64,000 nucleotides of DNA from positions 16,158 through 80,157 of the forward strand of contig CAYGAW010000186.1 of assembly GCA_964347945.1 (NCBI GenBank), read 5' to 3'. The notes beneath the pieces were generated by a model. That model searched no databases. It saw only the letters and a list, made by a program, of their open reading frames with translations, and had not been told where the DNA came from. How positions within the stretch are numbered: position 1 is the first letter of the stretch; every line of letters begins with the position of its first letter. This document shows, piece after piece, positions 15,870 to 24,295 of the stretch. The translations under genes were made by a program, and so were the position numbers. The DNA is from CAYGAW01 sp964347945. Lineage in GTDB: Bacteria > Chloroflexota > Anaerolineae > UBA7937 > B3-Chlor.

Positions 15870-16500
15870 CCTTGCCTTCGGTGGCCCATCGCTCCAAGAT
15901 GGCACGGATGTAGCTCCACTTTCGTACGTTCTGCTCCACGGCGATCTTGAACGCTTCATCGATCCACGCAGCAGGGTATGTGTCCTCTGCCTCCTGGAGT
16001 TCCTCGGCGATCATAGGCTGCAGGGTACCGATATTCTGCTCGTAGAGGACGAAGATGTTGGGCCGCTCCACTTCCACCGCGGGTTCTTCGAGAATAGTGG
16101 ATTCCGCCAACTGCAATTCTCCGCTGCGAACCCTGTCCACCGCGTGGCGCCCGTGTTCTGTGTTGAGGAAGTACCAATCCTGCTTCTCTCCATCATTGGC
16201 ACGGGTTGCGACGTGGAGGAGCGTCCCCCTGATCACTGCGCGCTCCAGTCCCTCGGCCAGCGCTTGCTCTGGTGACTGCCCTGGCGTCTTCACCCCGCGC
16301 AGTAGCACAGAGTCGTGAAGGAGTTCTTCCCCACTCACGCAGCGTGGGTACCCCTTCATGCGATACAAGAGCCAGATGACGTGGAGGGTCACCTTCAGTT
16401 CTGGCATGCTGTCTATTTGGGGCAGCAGTTCGCTGAAGAAGAGATCAGGTACAGACGTAAACCGGACCTTGCCAGCGGGGAAACCGACGAAACTCTTCAT
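15787..16500 (-). CDS. dnaD: DnaD-domain replication initiation protein
   Basis: The ATG at 16500, one base after the dnaB stop, is preferred over TTG 16509 inside dnaB. The 237-residue protein has a winged-helix N-terminal half (about 1-110, FTSVPDLFFSELLPQIDS through RGTLLHVA) and the DnaD/DnaB2 domain (about 140-210: NIFVLYEQNIGTLQPM, then WIDEAFKIAVEQN and W-YIRAILERW). The WSYIRAIL-W motif is diagnostic. DnaD-type proteins bind DNA and help recruit helicase and loader at origins or stalled forks. It sits between dnaB and the dnaC-like loader, the order expected of a loading complex. Confidence 0.9.
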   Translation of the reverse strand: MKSFVGFPAGKVRFTSVPDLFFSELLPQIDSMPELKVTLHVIWLLYRMKGYPRCVSGEELLHDSVLLRGVKTPGQSPEQALAEGLERAVIRGTLLHVATRANDGEKQDWYFLNTEHGRHAVDRVRSGELQLAESTILEEPAVEVERPNIFVLYEQNIGTLQPMIAEELQEAEDTYPAAWIDEAFKIAVEQNVRKWSYIRAILERWATEGKDDGKAGRDSEEDRYRYIKGKYKDYVKY

Positions 16501-16501
16501 T

Positions 16502-17842
16502 TTACACAACCATCTCTTCGGGGACAGGCTCGAGATTGGCGAATCTCGCTTGCTCTTTCATAAACCGGAGGCTCACTTGCCCCGTCGGCCCGTTGCGGTG
16601 CTTGGCCACCATGATATCGGCAATGTTAGGCTTGAAGGAGTCCTCTACGTACATCTCCTCGCGGTAGATGAACATTACCACGTCGGCGTCCTGTTCGATG
16701 GAGCCGCTTTCCCTGAGGTCGGAGAGAACGGGTCGCTTGTCGGCACGAGATTCCACTGCTCGCGAGAGTTGCGAGCAGGCTAACACGGGCACGTGCAACT
16801 CGCTGGCCAGGGACTTGAGCTGCCGAGAGATGTAGGAGACCTCCTGCACGCGGTTCTCCATCCTCACCCCGGCTTGCATCAATTGCAGATAGTCCACGAT
16901 GAGCAGGTCCATGGGATGCTCCGCCTGAAGACGCCGGGCTTTGGCTCGCAGTTCCATGGGGGCTATCGCAGGGGTGTCGTCGATATAGATGGAGGTCTCG
17001 GAGAGTTCGCCCATGGCCCTGGCTATCCTGGCCAGCTCTTCCTCATTGATGTCTCCTGTCCTGAGGCGCTGGGACTCGACCCCAGTGCCGCCAGATACCA
17101 GGCGCTGGAGCACCTGTTGAGCTGGCATCTCCAGGCTGAACAGGGTAATACATCGTCCGTGCCTGCGAGCAGCGTAGTCAGCTATGGTCAGGGCGAGGCT
17201 GGTCTTGCCAGTGCCCGGACGCCCGGCGACGATAATCAGGTCAGCGGGCTGGAAACCCCCGAGGAGCCTGTCAAGATCGACGAAGCCCGATGGTACTCCG
17301 ATCGTCTCTCCCCGATGCTGGTAGAGGTATTCGATGCGGTCGTAGTAGTCGCCGAGAAGTGCCCGCAGGGGCACAAGTTCCCGCTCCACCCGCCGCTGCC
17401 CTACCCCGAGGATGAGTTGCTCTGCCTGGTCCAGGATCCTGTCCTCATCATCGGCTCTTTCGTATGCCATGCTGGATATCTCGCCCGCAGCGCTGATGAG
17501 GCGGCGAAGCATGGCTGTGCGCTCCACGATGCGCCCGTAGTGCTGCACGTGAACCGATGTCGGCACGGCGTTGATCAGCGAAGTCAAATACCCGGGGCCA
17601 CCAACCTGCTCCAGCTGCCCGCGCCGGTCCAATTCATCACACAGGGTGACGAAATCTGCCGGGAAGCGACGCTCGTGAAGCTCGACAATGGCTTTGTAGA
17701 TCAGGCCGTGGGTTTCGCGGTAGAAGTCTTCGGGGCGGAGAAAAGAGGTGACTTTGAGGATGGCTTCAGGGTCAATCAGCAGGCTACCCAGGACCGATTG
17801 CTCAGCCTCTATGTTCTGAGGAGGTAACCTGGCTGCCGTCAC
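16502..17842 (-). CDS. dnaB: Replicative DNA helicase DnaB
   Basis: The GTG at 17842 gives MTAARLPPQNIEAEQSVLGSLL, the normal DnaB beginning, with AGGAGG 9 nt upstream; TTG 17860 overlaps that site. The 446-residue protein has the N-terminal helical domain (about 10-110), a linker, and a RecA-like ATPase with Walker A GRPGTGKTS, Walker B LLIVDYLQLM and the DLRESGSIEQDADVV region. It unwinds DNA at the fork as a hexamer. It is the second gene of the bfn-dnaB-dnaD-dnaC transcript. No intein is present. Confidence 0.97.
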   Translation of the reverse strand: MTAARLPPQNIEAEQSVLGSLLIDPEAILKVTSFLRPEDFYRETHGLIYKAIVELHERRFPADFVTLCDELDRRGQLEQVGGPGYLTSLINAVPTSVHVQHYGRIVERTAMLRRLISAAGEISSMAYERADDEDRILDQAEQLILGVGQRRVERELVPLRALLGDYYDRIEYLYQHRGETIGVPSGFVDLDRLLGGFQPADLIIVAGRPGTGKTSLALTIADYAARRHGRCITLFSLEMPAQQVLQRLVSGGTGVESQRLRTGDINEEELARIARAMGELSETSIYIDDTPAIAPMELRAKARRLQAEHPMDLLIVDYLQLMQAGVRMENRVQEVSYISRQLKSLASELHVPVLACSQLSRAVESRADKRPVLSDLRESGSIEQDADVVMFIYREEMYVEDSFKPNIADIMVAKHRNGPTGQVSLRFMKEQARFANLEPVPEEMVV

Positions 17843-17846
17843 CCTG

Positions 17847-18344
17847 TCATTCCTCCTCAAGATCGTCCATATCCAGGGTGTCTACGAAGTCTCGGAAAAC
17901 GGACAGCTTCTCCTCTTCCTCTCTGGGGAGGTCGGCGTCCTCTTTGGAGGGGACGATTGCAGCCCTGTCCATCACATCGGGCGCAACGTAGATGGGTACG
18001 CCGACCCGCACTGCAAGGGCGATGGCGTCACTGGGACGAGAATCTATCTCAACTTTGCGTCCGTTCTGTTCGACCACGATTTGAGCGTAGAAGGTGTCGT
18101 TCCTTAGGTCGTTCACTTGGATGTGGGAGACGGAGGCATCCATGTGATCGATGACCGCCTTCAAGAGATCGTGGGTCAAAGGCCGTGTCATCTCCACGTT
18201 CTGCAGGCCGATGGTTATGGCATCAGCCTCGAAGGGTCCTATCCAGATGGGCAGATACCGTTCCTGATCGTCCTCTTTCAGCACCACGACGCGATGCTGG
18301 GATAGCATGCTAACCTTTACACTATCAACGTTCACTCTGATCAT
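17847..18344 (-). CDS. Bifunctional nuclease family protein (DUF151)
   Basis: The ATG at 18344 has GGAAGGAGG 7 nt upstream. The 165-residue protein carries the bifunctional-nuclease domain (about 1-130: RVVVLKEDDQERYLPIWIGPFEADAI, RPLTHDLLKAVI and VEIDSRPSDAIALAVRVGVPIYV). An acidic tail (about 145-165) resembles the short UvrB/C-interaction helix seen in some members. Plant and bacterial relatives have nuclease activity, but the cellular role is poorly known. It is the first gene of the replication operon and abuts the dnaB start. Confidence 0.9.
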   Translation of the reverse strand: MIRVNVDSVKVSMLSQHRVVVLKEDDQERYLPIWIGPFEADAITIGLQNVEMTRPLTHDLLKAVIDHMDASVSHIQVNDLRNDTFYAQIVVEQNGRKVEIDSRPSDAIALAVRVGVPIYVAPDVMDRAAIVPSKEDADLPREEEEKLSVFRDFVDTLDMDDLEEE

Positions 18345-18373
18345 CAAGAAGCCTCCTTCCCTTGCTGGTTCTC

Positions 18374-18402
18374 ATTATACCACAAGGGTTGTCGGGACAC
18401 AA
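18374..18402 (-). promoter_or_regulatory. Promoter of the bfn-dnaB-dnaD-dnaC operon
   Basis: Minus strand: TTGTGT (18402-18397), 17-bp spacer and a perfect TATAAT (18379-18374), about 30 bp before the first ATG. Confidence 0.6.
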
Positions 18403-18537
18403 GGAAGAGCCGTAGAGGCGACCGGGGAACGTTGCCACGTTCTCGACATTGCCAATCCCGGACTCTGGGCGCGCCAGGGAAGAGGCCGCTGAGCACGTAC
18501 GTACTCCCTTCAGAGGAGTGGATCCGCTCGTACAGTG

Positions 18538-21000
18538 CTACTCGACCACGATACTCACCAAACGACCGGGCACGTATATGGTCTTCTTGACCCTCTTGCC
18601 CCCCAACCGTCGCTGGATAGGCTCGCGGCTCAGCGCCAGCTCTTTCGCTTCCTCCTCGCTGATGGTCACCGGAACCTCCACCTTGTCCCGTACCTTGCCG
18701 TTGACCTGGATGATCAAGGTGAAGACCTCCTCGGCCGCCAGATCCTCATCCCACTTGGGCCAGGACTGACGGTGGATGCTGCTGCCGTCCCCTACTTCAG
18801 TCCACAACTCTTCTGCAACGTGCGGGGCGATGGGCGCTAGCAGCAGCAACAGCGTCCTCACTCCTTCCTCCAACGCAGGGGTCACCCCGTGCGCCTCCTT
18901 GTGCGCGACCAGGGCGTTGCACAGTTCCATGCAGGCGCTGACCGCGGTATTGAAATGGAAGCGCTCGATGTCGTCGGTCACTTTCCTGATCGTCTGGTGG
19001 GTCTTGCGGCGCACTTGCCTCTCCGCCTCTTCGCGAGCCTTGCGTGCGGGCGCCTCGTCCATCACCAAACGCCACACCCGCTTCAAGAAGCGGTATGACC
19101 CTTCGATGCCCTGGTCACTCCACTCAGCATCCAACTCCGGCGGGCTCACAAAGAGGATAAACGTGCGCGCCGTATCCGCCCCGTAGGTGTTCACCATGTC
19201 GTCGATGGGCACGACGTTACCCTTCGATTTGGACATCTTCTCGACCTTCCCCGTCTTGGGGTTCAATTTGGTGATCATCCCCTGGGTGAAGAGACGGGCG
19301 AAGGGTTCGTCAATACTGGTCAATCCCATGTCCCGAAAGACCTTGGTGAAGAACCGGGAATACATCAGATGCAGGATGGCGTGCTCCACGCCCCCGGTAT
19401 ACTGATCCACCGGCAACCACCCGTCGGCTTTCTCCTTGCTCCAGGGTGCCTTGTCGTTGTGAGGGTCGGTGAACCGGAAGTAGTACCACGAGGAGCAGAC
19501 GAAGGTATCCATGGTATCCGTCTCCCGGTGACCGGCGGAGCCACAGCGCGGGCAGGTGGCATGCACAAACTCGGGAACGGTGGCCAGAGGCGACTCGCCC
19601 GTGCCCGTGGGGCGGAAATCCACGTCCATGGGCAGGATAACCGGCAAGTCCTCCTCAGAGACGGGCACCATGCCGCACTTCTGGCAGTAGATGATGGGAA
19701 TAGGGGCTCCCCAGTACCGCTGACGGGAGATGAGCCAATCTCGCAGACGATAGTAGACCTTTCGCTCGCCTATGCCGTGCTCCTCCATGTAGTCGGCGAT
19801 GCGCTCCATCCCTTCCCTGGAGGGCAGTCCGTCGAACGATCCGGAGTTGACCATGGTCCCCTCGTCGAGGTAGGCTTCCTCCAAGTCTGTCCCATCCCAG
19901 CCCGGTGGAGCGATGACCACGGGTATAGACAGGCCGTACCGCTTGGCGAAGGCGAAGTCACGAATGTCGTGAGCGGGCACACCCATGATGGCCCCCGTGC
20001 CGTAGGTCATCATCACATAGTCGGCCACGTATATGGGCATACGCTCACCATTCATGGGATTAATGGCGAAGCTTCCGATGAATACACCCTCTTTCTCGAT
20101 GTCCGCCGACATACGGTCGATCTCAGATGCTTGTCGCGCCTTCTCCACATAGGCATCGACCTCCGCCTTATGCTCAGAGGTGGTGAGCTTCCGGACCAGC
20201 GGATGCTCCGGAGCCAGCACCACAAAGGTCATACCATAGACGGTGTCTATACGGGTCGTGAAGGCACCAATCTCCTCATCATGACCCTCAATGCCCAGAC
20301 AGAATTCCACGCCCGGGCTCTTGCCGATCCAGTTCTCCTGCATGACCCGAACCCGTTCAGGCCAGTGTTCCAGCAAGGCAAGATCTTCCAGTAGCTCCTC
20401 GGCGTAGTCGGTGATCCTGAAGAACCACTGCTCCAGGTCTTTCTTGGTGACGATAGTACCGCAGCGCTCGCAGCGACCACCATCGACTACCTGCTCGTTG
20501 GCCAGCACAGTCTTGCAGGACGGGCACCAGTTGGCGGGAGACATTTTCTTGTAGGCCAGGCCGCGCTCGTACAGGTGGAGGAATATCCACTGCGTCCAGC
20601 GGTAGTAGTCGGGTAAGCAGGAGGTGACCTCTCTTGCCCAGTCGTAGCAGATACCCATTTTGTAGAGCTGCCTTTTCATATCAGCGATGTTCTGCTCGGT
20701 CCAGAGCTTGGGATGGATGTCTGCCTGCAGAGCGGCGTTCTCGGCCGGCAGGCCAAAGGCATCCCAGCCCATGGGGTTCATCACGTTGTAGGCACGCATC
20801 TTCTTGTAGCGGGCGATAAGGTCGCCGATGGTGTAATTGCGCATGTGACCCATGTGCAGGTCACCCGAGGGGTACGGGAACATAACCAGCGCGTAGAACT
20901 TCTCCCTCTTGTCGTCATCGCTGGCGTAGTACAACCTCTCACGCTCCCAATATTCCTGCCATCGGGGTTCAATGTCTTGCGGCACGTATTGCCTGCTCAC
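18538..21000 (-). CDS. leuS: Leucyl-tRNA synthetase
   Basis: The 820-residue class I enzyme charges tRNA-Leu. It starts at GTG 21000 behind GAGGAGG. Landmarks are FPYPSGDLHMGHMRNYTIGD (HIGH-type motif HMGH at 49-52), a zinc-binding segment (CPSCKTVL and CERCG), the CP1 editing domain, CQKCG and CPRCG pairs, and KMSKSKGNVV. It ends with the anticodon-binding and C-terminal domains (IIQVNGKVRDKVEVP). An unusually short T-box leader precedes it, and two tRNA-Ala genes lie upstream on the same strand. Confidence 0.98.
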   Translation of the reverse strand: MSRQYVPQDIEPRWQEYWERERLYYASDDDKREKFYALVMFPYPSGDLHMGHMRNYTIGDLIARYKKMRAYNVMNPMGWDAFGLPAENAALQADIHPKLWTEQNIADMKRQLYKMGICYDWAREVTSCLPDYYRWTQWIFLHLYERGLAYKKMSPANWCPSCKTVLANEQVVDGGRCERCGTIVTKKDLEQWFFRITDYAEELLEDLALLEHWPERVRVMQENWIGKSPGVEFCLGIEGHDEEIGAFTTRIDTVYGMTFVVLAPEHPLVRKLTTSEHKAEVDAYVEKARQASEIDRMSADIEKEGVFIGSFAINPMNGERMPIYVADYVMMTYGTGAIMGVPAHDIRDFAFAKRYGLSIPVVIAPPGWDGTDLEEAYLDEGTMVNSGSFDGLPSREGMERIADYMEEHGIGERKVYYRLRDWLISRQRYWGAPIPIIYCQKCGMVPVSEEDLPVILPMDVDFRPTGTGESPLATVPEFVHATCPRCGSAGHRETDTMDTFVCSSWYYFRFTDPHNDKAPWSKEKADGWLPVDQYTGGVEHAILHLMYSRFFTKVFRDMGLTSIDEPFARLFTQGMITKLNPKTGKVEKMSKSKGNVVPIDDMVNTYGADTARTFILFVSPPELDAEWSDQGIEGSYRFLKRVWRLVMDEAPARKAREEAERQVRRKTHQTIRKVTDDIERFHFNTAVSACMELCNALVAHKEAHGVTPALEEGVRTLLLLLAPIAPHVAEELWTEVGDGSSIHRQSWPKWDEDLAAEEVFTLIIQVNGKVRDKVEVPVTISEEEAKELALSREPIQRRLGGKRVKKTIYVPGRLVSIVVE

Positions 21001-21043
21001 CTTGCACCTCCTCTCACAGCTGCCATAGCTGAGAATATGAACA

Positions 21044-21126
21044 AAACCCCTCGCCTCAGGGGCGAAGGGTTTCTCCGCGGTACCACCCTGCTTGATAGAG
21101 CATCCTAGCTAGGAGAACAGGATGCC
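21044..21126 (-). promoter_or_regulatory. Minimal T-box leader (antiterminator/terminator) of leuS
   Basis: The minus strand carries the conserved T-box AGGGTGGTACCGCGG (21089-21075). A terminator follows: stem 21072-21061 with 21055-21044, 12 bp, running into T residues. The TGGT bulge would pair with the ACCA end of a tRNA with discriminator A, as in tRNA-Leu. Only 42 nt separate the T-box from the tRNA-Ala gene, so a full Stem I cannot fit. That space holds one hairpin, GCATCCT (21125-21119) with AGGATGC (21106-21100), whose 12-nt loop contains CTC (21115-21113), a leucine codon that could act as specifier. Confidence 0.8.
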
Positions 21127-21131
21127 AACAA

Positions 21132-21204
<73 letters not shown>

Positions 21205-21435
21205 ACGTGGTCTATCCACTCTGTGGCATGATAACGGCTGCCGACCGACAACGACTACTCTGCGAGGGACTCCAAGTGCATCCCTGCATTCATCGCTGTG
21301 GCTCCCAGGCGAGTTCAGCCTTGTGGCACTCCCCGAGGTACCGCGCCGGGCTCCCACCCTGTCTAACGCCCAGCTCTCTGCAAGGGATGGCCTACTACTC
21401 CTGTTCTCGGCCTTTCCAGTATTATCGCGTGCCAG

Positions 21436-21507
21436 TGGAGGCAGGGGGATTCGAACCCCCGACCTCATCAGTGCGATTGATGCGCTCTCCCACTGAGCTA
21501 TGCCCCC
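21436..21507 (-). tRNA. tRNA-Ala(CGC)
   Basis: Cloverleaf on the minus strand: acceptor GGGGGCA/TGCCTCC with G3-U70, D arm GCTC/GAGC, anticodon stem CATCA/TGATG with loop ATCGCAC (anticodon CGC), T arm GGGGG-TTCGAAT-CCCCC and discriminator A. CCA is not encoded. A near-consensus promoter lies 36 bp upstream. Confidence 0.96.
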
Positions 21508-21542
21508 AAGGCTGCCGGACAGATGTGAAGTTCTAAGACCTT

Positions 21543-21571
21543 AGTATATCAGAACGGTGTCCAAGAGTCAA
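21543..21571 (-). promoter_or_regulatory. Promoter of the tRNA-Ala genes
   Basis: Minus strand: TTGACT (21571-21566), 17-bp spacer and TATACT (21548-21543). Transcription would start near 21536. I found no convincing separate promoter before tRNA-Ala(GGC), so both tRNAs and perhaps leuS may be read from here. Confidence 0.7.
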
Positions 21572-21585
21572 GCCTCAGCATGACC

Positions 21586-21640
21586 TTGACATCCGCGCAA
21601 CGTCAGTGGTACAATGGGGTTGACCATTCATGATGTGAAT
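21586..21640 (+). promoter_or_regulatory. padR-ECF operon promoter with inverted-repeat operator
   Basis: TTGACA (21586-21591), 18-bp spacer and TACAAT (21610-21615). The inverted repeat ATTCA-TGATG-TGAAT (21626-21640) covers the expected start site, a good place for autorepression by the PadR protein encoded next. Confidence 0.65.
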
Positions 21641-21669
21641 ATTACGAGCGTGAATAAGACGTTTCACAG

Positions 21670-22209
21670 ATGAGCAAAGAATTGTCGCCCCAGTGGGTGC
21701 TGCTGGGATTGCTAACGCAGAAACCGATGCATGGTTACGAACTCCACCAGTCCTTCACCTCTCCCTCACCGCTGGAGAAGGTGTGGCATCTGGGCATCAG
21801 CCAGACCTACAAGCTGCTGAAGGACTTGGAGAGCCAAGGTTATGTGGAGGTCAGCATAGAGCCCCAGGAGACTCGTCCCGACAAGAAGGTGTATCAGGTC
21901 ACGCCCTCAGGAAGACAAGCCTTCTTGGACTGGCTGCAAAGCCCGGTTCAGGGCATTCGCTTGATCCGCGTAGAGTTCCTGGGGAAGCTCTTCCTGGCCC
22001 AGAGCCTGGGTCCAGAGATGGTGGAGCGGGTGACTAGCATTCAGACAGAGGCCTGTCGAGCACTACTGGCTGAGCTGAGGGAGCAGCAACCCACCGACGG
22101 GTTCGAAGAACTGGTGCTGCGCTTTCGCGCTGGGCAAGTACAGGCAGCGATCGAGTGGTTGGAATACTGCCGGAACGCCCTCGGCCGGCCGAGCGTGCAG
22201 GATGACTAG
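21670..22209 (+). CDS. PadR-family transcriptional regulator
   Basis: The 179-residue protein has an N-terminal winged helix (about 8-90: LLGLLTQKPMHGYEL, SQTYKLLKDLESQGYV and the wing ending in KKVYQVTPSGRQAFLDWL). A helical C-terminal dimerisation domain (about 95-170) is as in longer (Vir-type) PadR proteins. PadR proteins are usually local repressors whose ligand is often exported by a neighbouring transporter. The gene is 6 bp from the ECF ATPase gene, with a probable operator at its own promoter, so it most likely controls this transporter operon. Confidence 0.92.
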   Translation: MSKELSPQWVLLGLLTQKPMHGYELHQSFTSPSPLEKVWHLGISQTYKLLKDLESQGYVEVSIEPQETRPDKKVYQVTPSGRQAFLDWLQSPVQGIRLIRVEFLGKLFLAQSLGPEMVERVTSIQTEACRALLAELREQQPTDGFEELVLRFRAGQVQAAIEWLEYCRNALGRPSVQDD

Positions 22210-22215
22210 AGTGAA

Positions 22216-23715
22216 ATGATCGAGATCGAAGGCCTGACAGTTCGCTACAACTCAGCGGAACCCGCAATAGACGAGTTGTCGCTAAGGATCGAGCCAGGCG
22301 AGTTCGTGCTTCTGACGGGCCCGTCGGGCTGCGGCAAGAGCACCTTGGCTCGCTGTCTCAATGGTCTGATCCCTCATTCGTCGGAGGCCACTATGAGCGG
22401 CCGACTAATGGTGGATGGGCTTCGGACCACGGAGCACACGGTGCCTGAGCTGGCGACGCACGTGGGACTCGTCTTCCAGAATCCAGCCACGCAACTCTTC
22501 GGATCAACGGTTTCCGAGGAGGTGGCCTTCGGACCTCGCAATCTCGGTCTGCCGGTGGGGGAGGCGGCACAACGCTGTCGCTTCGCGCTAGAAGCCACAG
22601 GCATAGAGCACCTTGCTGACCGGGCAACCGGAACCCTCTCTCTAGGAGAGCAGCAGCGTGTGGCTATCGCCGCAGTGCTGGCTATGAGGCCCCAAGTTCT
22701 CGTGCTCGACGAGCCCACGTCGAACCTGGACCTGAAGGGGACGACAGCGGTTCTGGAGACCCTATGTCGGCTGCGAGATGAGTACGGTATGACCATCCTG
22801 ATCATCGAGCATCGACTCAGCGAGTGCGGGAGGCTGGCCGACCGAATCGTCGTCATGAACCAGGGGAGGATCGTATTGGATGGACCGCCCGTGAGTGTTT
22901 TCCGTCGGAAGGAGTTCCTGTCCCACCTGGGCGTTCGTTTTCCGCGAGAGAGGAGGCACGAGTCCTGGTCTGGACGATGGTCCGAAAGAGTGGGCGAGCG
23001 CCTACCGAAGGGCGGACCACTAGTGGAGCTGCGGGACGTACGGGCGGGATACGACTCCACGATGGTGCTCAGAGACCTCAGTTTCGCTGTCTATCCAGGT
23101 GAGTTCGTGGCCTTGGTTGGAGATAATGGCGCAGGCAAGACCACAATAGCTCGCCTGGTCACGGGCTTGTTGAAGCCAGCGGGTGGTCGTGTCCTGTGGA
23201 GTGACAGCGTCCATCGGCTGCCCCTGGGACGAAGGGTAGGACTTCTCTTCCAGAATCCACTTCACCAGCTGTTCTGCGACACGGTTGAGGAGGAGATAGC
23301 CTTCGGTCCCTCTAATTTCCAGATGCTTTCGCAGAAGCGGTTGGATACGATCCTGAAAGTTGCCGGTCTGGCTGATTTGCGGCAGCGCAATCCGTATGCC
23401 CTCAGTGTGGGACAACAGCAGCGAATTGCTCTCTCGTCCATTCTCTCTATTGAGCCCGCGCTTCTGGTCCTGGACGAGCCCACCATGGGCCAGGACTGGG
23501 GCAGCCTAGGTCGGGTGATGGATTTCCTGTCAGAGTTGAACGGGCACGGCCAGGCCATCTTGCTCATCACCCATGACTACAAACTGGTCTGCCGCTATGC
23601 CCACCGGATTCTGTCTCTGGAGGACGGGCGCGTGTCAGAGCTCATGCGTTCAAGGGAGACAGGTGTGGAGACTGAACGTATGGGGGAGACACTCTATGAA
23701 GTTCTCGGTGCGTGA
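22216..23715 (+). CDS. ECF transporter ATPase, two fused ABC domains (EcfA-EcfA')
   Basis: The 499-residue protein holds two complete ABC ATPase domains. The first (about 1-225) has Walker A GPSGCGKST, signature LSLGEQQR and Walker B VLVLDEPTSNLDL. The second (about 270-490) has Walker A GDNGAGKTT, signature LSVGQQQR and Walker B LLVLDEPTMGQD. Both have the FQNP Q-loop typical of energy-coupling-factor ATPases. Fusion of EcfA and EcfA' supplies the heterodimer in one chain. It overlaps the S-component gene by 20 bp and is followed by EcfT, completing a dedicated ECF importer. Confidence 0.93.
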   Translation: MIEIEGLTVRYNSAEPAIDELSLRIEPGEFVLLTGPSGCGKSTLARCLNGLIPHSSEATMSGRLMVDGLRTTEHTVPELATHVGLVFQNPATQLFGSTVSEEVAFGPRNLGLPVGEAAQRCRFALEATGIEHLADRATGTLSLGEQQRVAIAAVLAMRPQVLVLDEPTSNLDLKGTTAVLETLCRLRDEYGMTILIIEHRLSECGRLADRIVVMNQGRIVLDGPPVSVFRRKEFLSHLGVRFPRERRHESWSGRWSERVGERLPKGGPLVELRDVRAGYDSTMVLRDLSFAVYPGEFVALVGDNGAGKTTIARLVTGLLKPAGGRVLWSDSVHRLPLGRRVGLLFQNPLHQLFCDTVEEEIAFGPSNFQMLSQKRLDTILKVAGLADLRQRNPYALSVGQQQRIALSSILSIEPALLVLDEPTMGQDWGSLGRVMDFLSELNGHGQAILLITHDYKLVCRYAHRILSLEDGRVSELMRSRETGVETERMGETLYEVLGA

Positions 23716-24295
23716 ACTGGTCTATATCGCCATCTTTGGCGCCATCTGGGGAGCTTTCGAGATGACGCTCGGTTCTTATCTGCACGTCATCTTTCCACCG
23801 TTAGCGGACACCTTTCTGGTTGGGCTGATCATGGCCTCTCTCGGCGTGGTGGTGGCCCTCATCGGCAGGCTGTTCGTTCCCAAGAGCGGCTCGGTGCTGA
23901 TGATGGGGATAGTGGCGGCGATCTTGAAGATGATAAGCATCGGCGGGGTCAAGCTGGGGCCACTGGTGGCCATCCTGGCCGAGAGCTTGTTGCTGGAGTT
24001 GGGGCTCCTTTTGTCTCGAGAGCCCACACGGGGCGCCTTCATTCTGGCGGGGGGGCTGGCGGCAACTTGGAACTTCTTCCACAAGTTCATCATGATGTGG
24101 CTCCTCTTGGGCGAGGGCGCGTACGAGGTCTATGTGCGCATGGTGCAGCAGGGGGCCTCTCTGCTGCGGATCGATGTGAGCTTCGCTCTCGTGATCATCG
24201 TCATACTTCTGCTTCTCCGCATTGCCGCCGGGGCGCTGGCGGGATTCGTGGCCTGGGACCTGGGGAGGCTGGTACGTGACCGTCTGGCAAGATAG
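23696..24295 (+). CDS. ECF transporter substrate-binding (S) component
   Basis: The ATG at 23696 is chosen (GGGGGAG at 23682-23688); the longer frame reads into the ATPase gene. The 199-residue, very hydrophobic protein has about six membrane helices, beginning FSVRELVYIAIFGAIWGAFE. That opening is the A-x3-A region that S components use to bind EcfT. Between EcfAA' and EcfT in an operon, it must set substrate specificity. The substrate, most likely a vitamin or vitamin precursor, cannot be named: the sequence does not match the Bio, Thi, Rib or Cbi signatures I know. Confidence 0.85.
   Translation: MKFSVRELVYIAIFGAIWGAFEMTLGSYLHVIFPPLADTFLVGLIMASLGVVVALIGRLFVPKSGSVLMMGIVAAILKMISIGGVKLGPLVAILAESLLLELGLLLSREPTRGAFILAGGLAATWNFFHKFIMMWLLLGEGAYEVYVRMVQQGASLLRIDVSFALVIIVILLLLRIAAGALAGFVAWDLGRLVRDRLAR

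Noticed and set aside
16793..17827. 344-codon plus-strand frame opposite dnaB
   Set aside because: It is antisense to an unmistakable DnaB, has no recognisable motif, and arises from the high-GC codon pattern of the real gene.
19369..20394. 341-codon plus-strand frame opposite leuS
   Set aside because: Antisense to leuS along its length, with no family motifs and no SD-supported start.
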